Source: Amylibacter sp. (GTDB lineage Bacteria > Pseudomonadota > Alphaproteobacteria > Rhodobacterales > Rhodobacteraceae). From it: DNA of 6,946 nt. The stretch is from contig DAOUQS010000108.1 of NCBI GenBank assembly GCA_030625465.1, forward strand, positions 1-6,946. The letters are read 5' to 3'. Positions 1 through 6,110 of the stretch are shown here, piece after piece. The notes beneath the pieces are model-generated. The model was not told the DNA's origin. It ran no database searches and saw nothing but the letters and a program-made list of their open reading frames with translations. Numbering within the stretch: the first letter of the stretch is position 1; each line of letters opens with the position of its first letter. Made by a program: the position numbers and the translations under genes.

Positions 1-2348
1 AGTCCGGCAAAGGCGAGTTTCTTGTCGCCACCGTGTTTGACTTGTTCTGTGCCAACTACGGTCTTGATCGTGGCTTGGGTGGTAACTGGGTTGCTACCGA
101 TTATGAAACAGATGTGCCATACTCACCCGCTTGGGCTGAAAAAATCACTGGCGTGCCTGCGGATAAAATCGTGGCCGTTGCGCGTGAGTTTGCGCTGAAT
201 GCTGAAAAGACCACCGGGAAATCCATGATCATCCTGGGGGCCGGTCTGAACCACTGGTACCACATGGATATGAACTATCGCGGCATTATCAATATGCTGG
301 TGATGTGCGGTTGTGTAGGTCAATCTGGCGGTGGCTGGAGCCACTATGTGGGGCAGGAAAAATTGCGCCCGCAAACCGGCTGGCAACCCTTGGCATTTGC
401 ACTGGACTGGATGCGTCCGCCACGGCACATGAATTCAACCTCGGCTTGGTACGCACACACCGATCAATGGCGTTATGAACAGTTGGGCGTGGATGAAATC
501 CTGTCACCGACCGCACCCGAAGGCGATTGGGATGCAAGCCTGATCGACTATAATATTCGGGCTGAACGCATGGGCTGGTTGCCGTCTGCACCGCAGTTGA
601 AAACCAATCCGCTGGAAGTGGCCAAGGCCGCGAAAAAAGCCAAAAAGGACATTCCCGCTTATGTTGCCACGCAGTTGAAAGCCGGCAAACTGGAAATGTC
701 ATGTGAAGACCCCGATGCCGAGGAAAACTGGCCGCGTAACTTGTTTGTGTGGCGTTCCAACCTGTTGGGATCATCCGGTAAGGGCCACGAATATTTCTTG
801 AAGCACCTGCTTGGCACCGATCACGGTGTGATGGGCAAAGATCTAGGCGAAGAGGGCGGTCAAATGCCCAAGGAAGCCAAGTGGCACCAAGATGCGCCGC
901 AAGGCAAACTGGATCTGCTGGTGACAATTGACTTCCGTATGTCCACCACTTGCGTCTATTCCGACATCGTGCTGCCGACGGCATCATGGTACGAAAAAGA
1001 CGACATGAACACATCCGACATGCACCCGTTCATCCACCCGCTACAAGCGGCTGTCGATCCGGCGTATGAAAGTAAATCGGACTGGGAAATCTTCAAGTTC
1101 ATTGCCAAGAAGTTTAGTGAGGTTTCTCCCGAAATTCTGGGTGTTGAAACCGACATCGTGCAACTGCCTATCCTGCACGATACCCCTGCCGAAATTGCGC
1201 AGGATCAGGTGCTGGACTGGAAAAAAGGTGAATGCGATTTGATCCCTGGCAAAACCGCGCCAAACTATATTGCGGTGGAACGGGACTATCCGAACCTTTA
1301 CAAAAAGTTCACCTCGATCGGCCCGCTTTTGGACAAGCTGGGTAATGGCGGTAAAGGCATCAACTGGAACACCGAAGTGGAAGTGCAGCATTTGCGCGAC
1401 CTGAACGGTGTGGTGCTGGAAGAAGGCGTTTCCGAAGGCATGCCCAAGCTGGAAACAGCTATTCAAGCCTGTGAAATGATCCTGATGCTGGCGCCTGAAA
1501 CCAACGGTGAAGTGGCCGTGAAGGCATGGAACGAATTGTCCAAGGCCACAGGGCGCGAACATGCGCATCTGGCACTGCCGAAGGAAGATGAAAAAATCCG
1601 CTTCCGCGATATTGCCGCACAGCCGCGCAAGATCATCAGCTCGCCCACGTGGTCGGGGATTGAAAGTGAACATGTGTGTTACAACGCAGGTTACACCAAC
1701 GTGCATGAATTGATCCCGTGGCGCACATTGACCGGTCGTCAGCAACTTTACCAAGACCATCTATGGATGCGTGCCTTTGGTGAAGGCTTCTGTGCGTATC
1801 GTCCACCTGTTGATCTGAAAACCATTAATTCCGATATCAACACGGATGAGGGTGAACCGCATGTGATCCTGAACTTTATCACGCCGCACCAGAAATGGGG
1901 TATCCATTCGACCTATTCGGACAACTTGCTGATGCTGACGTTGAACCGTGGCGGCCCCTGTGTCTGGATCAGTGAAAACGATGCTGCAATTGCGGGTCTG
2001 GTCGATAATGACTGGGTTGAGGTTTACAATGCTAACGGTGCTTTGACCGCGCGTTGTGTTGTATCGCAGCGGATGAAGGACGGTACGATCTTTATGTATC
2101 ACGCACAGGAAAAAATCGTGAATACACCGGGATCTGAAAAAACCGGCAATCGCGGTGGCATCCATAACTCGGTGACCCGCACAACGGTGAAACCGACCCA
2201 TATGATTGGGGCTTATGCCCAGCAAAGCTACGGCTTTAACTACTACGGTACTGTGGGTTCAAACCGCGATGAGTTCGTTATTGTTAGAAAAATGCGCAAG
2301 GTTGACTGGCTTGACCGACCCGCGGCAGAAGTGGAGGCGGCACAATGA
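1..2348 (+). CDS. narG: Respiratory nitrate reductase alpha subunit NarG, 3' part (5' end outside window)
   Basis: Catalytic subunit of membrane-bound nitrate reductase, which reduces nitrate to nitrite at a Mo-bisMGD centre on the cytoplasmic face. The frame is open from base 3 and encodes 781 residues before the TGA at 2346-2348. E. coli NarG is 1247 residues, so about the first 465 are missing. Homology already runs through the first codons, so the GTG at 33 is an internal valine, not a start. By recall it matches E. coli NarG nearly throughout: MIILGAGLNHWYHMDMNYRG, the CGCVGQSGGGW segment, NLLGSSGKGHE, SDIVLPTASWYEKDDMNTSD, and the C-terminal THMIGAYAQQSYGFNYYGTV and GSNRDEFVIVRKM. These cover the later cofactor-binding parts of the DMSO-reductase-type fold and the C-terminal molydopterin-dinucleotide-binding domain. 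The N-terminal FS0 cluster ligands (His plus three Cys) and the Asp that binds Mo lie upstream and cannot be checked. The stop overlaps the narH start (ATGA). No frameshift or internal stop is seen. Confidence 0.98.
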   Translation, partial: SGKGEFLVATVFDLFCANYGLDRGLGGNWVATDYETDVPYSPAWAEKITGVPADKIVAVAREFALNAEKTTGKSMIILGAGLNHWYHMDMNYRGIINMLVMCGCVGQSGGGWSHYVGQEKLRPQTGWQPLAFALDWMRPPRHMNSTSAWYAHTDQWRYEQLGVDEILSPTAPEGDWDASLIDYNIRAERMGWLPSAPQLKTNPLEVAKAAKKAKKDIPAYVATQLKAGKLEMSCEDPDAEENWPRNLFVWRSNLLGSSGKGHEYFLKHLLGTDHGVMGKDLGEEGGQMPKEAKWHQDAPQGKLDLLVTIDFRMSTTCVYSDIVLPTASWYEKDDMNTSDMHPFIHPLQAAVDPAYESKSDWEIFKFIAKKFSEVSPEILGVETDIVQLPILHDTPAEIAQDQVLDWKKGECDLIPGKTAPNYIAVERDYPNLYKKFTSIGPLLDKLGNGGKGINWNTEVEVQHLRDLNGVVLEEGVSEGMPKLETAIQACEMILMLAPETNGEVAVKAWNELSKATGREHAHLALPKEDEKIRFRDIAAQPRKIISSPTWSGIESEHVCYNAGYTNVHELIPWRTLTGRQQLYQDHLWMRAFGEGFCAYRPPVDLKTINSDINTDEGEPHVILNFITPHQKWGIHSTYSDNLLMLTLNRGGPCVWISENDAAIAGLVDNDWVEVYNANGALTARCVVSQRMKDGTIFMYHAQEKIVNTPGSEKTGNRGGIHNSVTRTTVKPTHMIGAYAQQSYGFNYYGTVGSNRDEFVIVRKMRKVDWLDRPAAEVEAAQ
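2333..2337 (+). promoter_or_regulatory. Ribosome binding site of narH
   Basis: GGAGG inside the last codons of narG, seven bases before the narH ATG at 2345. It supports that start, which overlaps the narG stop as ATGA and suggests translational coupling of the two subunits. Confidence 0.8.
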
Positions 2349-3868
2349 AAGTTCGCGCACAAATAGGCATGGTATTGAACCTGGACAAATGTATCGGGTG
2401 CCACACATGTTCCGTTACCTGTAAAAATGTCTGGACCAGCCGTGAAGGTGTTGAATACGCCTGGTTCAACAACGTGGAAACCAAGCCCGGCACCGGCTAT
2501 CCGACCGACTGGGAAAACCAGTCGCGTTGGAACGGTGGTTGGGAACGTACCAAACGCGGTAAATTGCAGCCCAAACAGGGCGCTAAATGGCGCATCTTGG
2601 CGAATATTTTCGGCAATCCCGACCTGCCTGAAATCGACGACTATTATGAGCCGTTCGATTTTGATTACGACCACCTGAAATCCGCCCCTGAAATGGAGGC
2701 ATTCCCGACGGCGCGCCCCCGTTCCAAAATTACCGGCGAACGGATGGAAAAAATCGTCAAAGGCCCGAACTGGGAAGAAATTCTGGGCGGCGAGTTTTCA
2801 AAGCGGTCGCAAGACTACAACTTTGAAGGCATCCAGAAAGAGATTTACGGCGAGTATGAAAATACATTTATGATGTATTTGCCACGTCTTTGTGAACACT
2901 GCCTGAACCCGACTTGTGTGGCATCGTGCCCATCAGGTGCTATCTACAAACGCGAAGAAGACGGTATTGTTCTGATTGACCAGGAAAAATGTCGCGGTTG
3001 GCGCATGTGTGTGTCCGGTTGTCCCTACAAGAAGATTTATTACAACTGGGAAAGCGGCAAATCGGAAAAATGTACCTTCTGTTACCCGCGTATCGAAAGC
3101 GGCAATCCAACGGTTTGTTCCGAAACCTGCGTGGGCCGTATCCGCTATCTGGGCGTGATGCTTTATGATGCGGACAAGATCGAAGAGGCGGCAAATGCGC
3201 CGGAAACCACTGATCTTTATGATGCACAGTTGGATGTGTTCCTTGATCCGAACGATCCTGCGGTTATTGAAGCTGCGCGTGCCGATGGCGTGCCAGAAGA
3301 CTGGATTAAATCGGCGCAGGAAAGCCCGGTTTGGAAAATGGCAATGGATTGGAAAATTGCATTTCCATTACACCCTGAATATCGCACCTTGCCGATGGTC
3401 TGGTATATCCCGCCATTGTCACCTATCCAAAATGCCGCCGAAGCGGGCCATATCAGCAGTAATAACGATATGCCCGACGTGCGCTCTTTGCGTATCCCCG
3501 TGAAGTATCTAGCCAACATGTTGACTGCGGGTGACGAAGAGCCTGTGGTGACAGCATTGGAACGGATGCTGGCAATGCGTGCCTATATGCGGTCCAAAAC
3601 CGTTGACGGTGTGATTGACGAAGGTATCGCAGAGCGCGTTGGTCTGGATAAAAACCTGATCGAAGACATGTATAAAATCATGGCTATCGCAGACTATGAG
3701 GATCGTTTCGTGATCCCGACAACCCACCGTGAACTGGCCGAAGACGCGCTGGATTTACGTGGCGGTTGTGGTTTCACCGACACCAACGGTTGTTCCACTG
3801 GCATTAACAAGGGCTCGATGTTTGGTGGACGCAAGAAAGCGGCATTTACCATGCCGGAAGGGGCGTAA
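2345..3868 (+). CDS. narH: Respiratory nitrate reductase beta subunit NarH (iron-sulfur protein)
   Basis: Electron-transfer subunit that passes electrons from the NarI haems to NarG through four Fe-S clusters, in the cytoplasm. It is 507 residues long, against 512 in E. coli, so full length. All cluster cysteines are visible: C16, C19, C22, C26 (CIGCHTCSVTCKNVW); C183, C186, C191, C195 (CEHCLNPTCVASCPSG); C216, C222, C226 (CRGWRMCVSGCPYKK); and C243, C246, C258, C262 (EKCTFCYPRI, then CSETCVGRIRYLG). W219 takes the place of a fourth cysteine in the third group, the hallmark of the [3Fe-4S] cluster FS4 in NarH; the other fifteen-cysteine pattern fits three [4Fe-4S] clusters. The later part (LDVFLDPNDP, LPLHPEYRTLPMVWY-type and YEDRF motifs) also follows E. 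coli NarH. The start is fixed by GGAGG seven bases upstream. It overlaps narG by 4 bases and narJ follows after 3 bases. A NarH-like beta subunit of nitrite oxidoreductase or (per)chlorate reductase is excluded by the narJ/narI context and close identity. Confidence 0.99.
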   Translation: MKVRAQIGMVLNLDKCIGCHTCSVTCKNVWTSREGVEYAWFNNVETKPGTGYPTDWENQSRWNGGWERTKRGKLQPKQGAKWRILANIFGNPDLPEIDDYYEPFDFDYDHLKSAPEMEAFPTARPRSKITGERMEKIVKGPNWEEILGGEFSKRSQDYNFEGIQKEIYGEYENTFMMYLPRLCEHCLNPTCVASCPSGAIYKREEDGIVLIDQEKCRGWRMCVSGCPYKKIYYNWESGKSEKCTFCYPRIESGNPTVCSETCVGRIRYLGVMLYDADKIEEAANAPETTDLYDAQLDVFLDPNDPAVIEAARADGVPEDWIKSAQESPVWKMAMDWKIAFPLHPEYRTLPMVWYIPPLSPIQNAAEAGHISSNNDMPDVRSLRIPVKYLANMLTAGDEEPVVTALERMLAMRAYMRSKTVDGVIDEGIAERVGLDKNLIEDMYKIMAIADYEDRFVIPTTHRELAEDALDLRGGCGFTDTNGCSTGINKGSMFGGRKKAAFTMPEGA

Positions 3869-3871
3869 GTT

Positions 3872-4585
3872 ATGACAGATCGTACTTTAAAAGCGCTGTC
3901 CTTGATTCTGAGCTACCCGACCAGGGAGCTACAGGAAGCCATGCCTGAAATCGGCGGTGTGCTGGCGTCAGATACGCGCCTGACAGCAGCGGCACGACGG
4001 GCACTTCGCCCGATTGTGTCAGAGCTGGGTGAGCGTGACATTTATGCCTTGGAAGAGGCATATGTCAGCCTGTTTGACCGATCCAAATCCATCTCGTTGA
4101 ACCTGTTTGAACATGTTCACGGCGAAAGTCGTGACCGTGGGAGTGCGATGGTCAGTCTTGTGGAAACCTACCGCGAGGCGGGTTTTGACCCGATCAGCAG
4201 TGAGTTGCCAGATCATTTACCGGTGTTGCTGGAATATTTGGCGATGCAACCTGCACATGAAGCCAAAGAAGTATTGGCCGATGCGGCCCATATTTTCGAG
4301 GTGATCAGCACCCGTCTGGGACGTCGTGAAAGCAATTATGCGGCAATTTTCACCGCCCTGTTGCAGCTATCTTGCCAGAAAGTGGACAAATCGGTCGTCG
4401 CAGCCCTGCTGGAACAGCCCGAGGATGATCCCGAAGATCTGGAAGCGCTTGACCGGATTTGGGAAGAAAGCGAGGTCTTGTTCGGCCCCGACCCAAACGC
4501 CGGATGTCCACAGGTACGCGACATGCTTTCGAATATGGACACGCCCAACAACCCCGCACCGGCCAAGCCGGTTGCAGCCCAATAG
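3872..4585 (+). CDS. narJ: Nitrate reductase molybdenum-cofactor assembly chaperone NarJ
   Basis: Cytoplasmic chaperone that binds apo-NarG, helps insertion of the molybdenum cofactor and Fe-S centre, and delays docking on NarI until assembly is complete; it is not part of the final enzyme. It is 237 residues long (E. coli 236) and lacks any signal peptide or membrane span. The family signature is clear: the LFDR motif at residues 67-70, LFEHVHGESRDRG at 78-90, and ELPDHLPVLLEYLA at 111-124, in a mostly helical protein. A later helical part has RLGRRESNYAAIF, as in E. coli (QRESRYAVLF). The C-terminal dozen residues are rich in Pro and Ala and look disordered, which is usual for this variable tail. 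The ATG lies 3 bases after the narH stop. A purine-rich AAGGGG at 3858-3863, inside narH, is a plausible ribosome site. narI follows after 11 bases. Confidence 0.98.
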   Translation: MTDRTLKALSLILSYPTRELQEAMPEIGGVLASDTRLTAAARRALRPIVSELGERDIYALEEAYVSLFDRSKSISLNLFEHVHGESRDRGSAMVSLVETYREAGFDPISSELPDHLPVLLEYLAMQPAHEAKEVLADAAHIFEVISTRLGRRESNYAAIFTALLQLSCQKVDKSVVAALLEQPEDDPEDLEALDRIWEESEVLFGPDPNAGCPQVRDMLSNMDTPNNPAPAKPVAAQ

Positions 4586-4586
4586 T

Positions 4587-4591
4587 GGAGG
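4587..4591 (+). promoter_or_regulatory. Ribosome binding site of narI
   Basis: GGAGG in the 11-base gap between narJ and narI, five bases before the ATG at 4597. It is the clearest Shine-Dalgarno site in the window that lies outside a coding region, and it fixes the narI start. Confidence 0.85.
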
Positions 4592-4596
4592 CTTAA

Positions 4597-5289
4597 ATGC
4601 ATAATTTTCTTTTTGGAATATATCCCTACATTGCAACCGCAGTGTTAATTATCGGCTCTATCTCACGTTATGAACGCGATCCGTTCACCTGGAAATCCAG
4701 TTCAAGCCAGCTATTGCGCCGCAAACAACTGATCATGGGATCAATCCTGTTCCATGTCGGTATCCTGACGATTTTTGCCGGCCACATGATTGGCCTGCTG
4801 ACACCTATCTGGATATTCGACGCACTTGGCGTCAGCCACGGCGCAAAACAACTGCTTGCGATTATCGCCGGTGGTGGCGCAGGTGCGATGATGCTGGTTG
4901 GTGGTTCGATGCTGTTGCACCGCCGCCTGACAGACCCGCGTATTCGTGCAACCTCTACATTTGCCGACACCGGCATCCTGATTTTGTTGATGGCACAGCT
5001 TTTGCTGGGTCTGGGCACGATATTCGCGTCGCTTCAGCATCTTGACGGCCATGAGATGACCAAGTTCATGTCTTGGGCACAAGGCATCATGACATTTGAG
5101 GCAAATGCCGCGGATCACATTGCCGATGTGGCACTGGTGTTCAAAATCCACCTGACTTTGGGTTTGACAATCTTCTTGATATTCCCGTTCACCCGTCTGG
5201 TCCATATGCTGTCAGTGCCTCTGCGTTATCTTACGCGCCCCGGTTACCAGATTGTACGGTCCCGCCGTCAGTCAACAGGTAGGAAATAA
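4597..5289 (+). CDS. narI: Respiratory nitrate reductase gamma subunit NarI (cytochrome b)
   Basis: Membrane anchor that oxidises quinol at the periplasmic side and sends electrons through two b haems to NarH. It has 230 residues (E. coli 225). Five hydrophobic segments are visible at about residues 4-23, 46-69, 86-108, 123-146 and 180-203, as in the known NarI topology with a periplasmic N-terminus and cytoplasmic C-terminus. The four haem-ligand histidines are all kept: H53 and H63 in helix 2 (LFHVGILTIFAGH), H185 (FKIHLTLG) and H203 (TRLVHMLSVP) in helix 5. They correspond to E. coli H56, H66, H187 and H205. K84 aligns with E. coli K86 and G62 with G65, both linked to the quinol site. Other family segments include GIYPYIA near the start, QHLDGHEM and YLTR. 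The C-terminal tail is basic (RSRRQSTGRK) and slightly longer than in E. coli, consistent with a cytoplasmic end. The next gene begins 2 bases after the stop. Confidence 0.98.
   Translation: MHNFLFGIYPYIATAVLIIGSISRYERDPFTWKSSSSQLLRRKQLIMGSILFHVGILTIFAGHMIGLLTPIWIFDALGVSHGAKQLLAIIAGGGAGAMMLVGGSMLLHRRLTDPRIRATSTFADTGILILLMAQLLLGLGTIFASLQHLDGHEMTKFMSWAQGIMTFEANAADHIADVALVFKIHLTLGLTIFLIFPFTRLVHMLSVPLRYLTRPGYQIVRSRRQSTGRK
5277..5284 (+). promoter_or_regulatory. Ribosome binding site of the isomerase gene
   Basis: AGGTAGGA, within the last codons of narI, ends seven bases before the ATG at 5292. It supports this ATG as the start, and hence a protein without a signal peptide. Confidence 0.7.
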
Positions 5290-5291
5290 CC

Positions 5292-6089
5292 ATGAACCGT
5301 TCGCTTTTCCCGGAAATCACAGTCAACGGTGAAGTTGTTGATGCGGCCAAAATTGCAACCGAATCCCAGAACCATTATGCCCCCAAGGGCAAACCGGGTC
5401 TGGCTTGGCGCAAGGCGGCACAGGCCTTGGTGATCCGCACGCTGCTTTTGCAGGAAGCTAAAAATCGCAACCTTGAAGCGGAACCTGCCGATCTGGGCAA
5501 CAAGCGTTTTGAAACCCCCGAGGAGGCCCTTATCAGGGGCCTTCTTGATACCGAAGTTACCATTGATATGCCAAGCGAAGACGCCATAAAAGCAGTGTGG
5601 GACAAAGACCCGTCAAAGTTTCGCTCGCCGCCACTATGGGAAGCGTCCCACATCCTGTGCGCGGCCAATCCGGCAGATGAAAAAGCCTGTGAAGTCGCGT
5701 TGAAGCGGGCAACTGCCTTGACCCAGATCGCCTTGGACAAGCCAAGGGGTTTTGGCAAACTGGCAACGGGCGAAAGTGACTGTTCATCCAAGGATAATTA
5801 CGGCGCTTTAGGCCAGCTTAGCCCCGGCGACACGGTGCCGGAATTTGAAGCCGCACTTGGGGCATTGGCACAAGGCGAAATTACCGCAACACCTGTGAAA
5901 ACACGCTTTGGTTACCATATCATCCGTCTTGACGCCTATATAGAAGGCAGGGTTTTGCCATTTAGCATCGTTCAGCCCCGTATTGCCGAGGCCCTTGAAA
6001 AATCTGCGTGGGCCAAATCCGCGCAAAATTTTACCAACCAACTGGTTGCATCCGCCGACGTTAAGGGGATAGAACTACAGGCGCTTTGA
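5292..6089 (+). CDS. Parvulin-type (PpiC/NifM-like) peptidyl-prolyl cis-trans isomerase, nar operon-associated
   Basis: Predicted prolyl isomerase or chaperone of 265 residues. The parvulin (rotamase) domain spans about 114-224: it opens with EASHIL (H120), has the active-site-like SDCSSKDNYGALG (C174), then VPEFEAAL (F195) and closes with TRFGYHIIRLD (H219). These match the parvulin catalytic His/Cys/Phe/His set. The ~110-residue N-terminal part includes a helical stretch (about 37-60, ending in LLLQEAKNRNLEAE) like the N-terminal arms of PpiC, NifM and SurA proteins; a helical tail follows at about 232-255. There is no signal peptide or membrane segment, so it should stay in the cytoplasm, where NarGH is assembled. 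The gene starts 2 bases after narI, and moeA follows after 21 bases. A PpiC-type gene directly after narI also occurs in P. aeruginosa. A role in folding nitrate reductase subunits is inferred from context, as NifM does for NifH; the real client is unknown. Confidence 0.92.
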   Translation: MNRSLFPEITVNGEVVDAAKIATESQNHYAPKGKPGLAWRKAAQALVIRTLLLQEAKNRNLEAEPADLGNKRFETPEEALIRGLLDTEVTIDMPSEDAIKAVWDKDPSKFRSPPLWEASHILCAANPADEKACEVALKRATALTQIALDKPRGFGKLATGESDCSSKDNYGALGQLSPGDTVPEFEAALGALAQGEITATPVKTRFGYHIIRLDAYIEGRVLPFSIVQPRIAEALEKSAWAKSAQNFTNQLVASADVKGIELQAL

Positions 6090-6099
6090 TAGGCTGATA

Positions 6100-6106
6100 A
6101 AGGTGA
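6100..6106 (+). promoter_or_regulatory. Ribosome binding site of moeA, deciding its start
   Basis: AAGGTGA in the 21-base gap after the isomerase gene, four bases before the ATG at 6111. The next in-frame ATG (6165, residue 19), which would match the E. coli MoeA start better, has no such site upstream. This favours 6111 and the longer N-terminus. Confidence 0.65.
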
Positions 6107-6110
6107 TACG

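Noticed and set aside
33..35. GTG as a possible narG start codon.
   Set aside because: NarG homology begins upstream of it, the frame is open to the window edge, and the product would lack the essential N-terminal third. The gene is cut by the window, not truncated.
289..2225. Several long - strand open frames opposite narG (up to 241 codons).
   Set aside because: All are opposite the highly conserved narG frame, show no family motif and have no convincing start context.
5522..5544. GC-rich hairpin (AGGCCCT, loop TATC, AGGGGCCT) with an AGGAGG at its 5' side, looking like a terminator or an internal ribosome site.
   Set aside because: It is inside the isomerase reading frame, has no T-run after it, and no start codon lies at a proper distance from AGGAGG.
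6087..6110. The gap between the isomerase gene and moeA as a promoter or terminator region (TTGATAGGCTGATAA looks vaguely like an Fnr site).
   Set aside because: Only 21 bases are non-coding, the second half site does not match ATCAA, and there is no stable hairpin. It holds only the moeA ribosome site.
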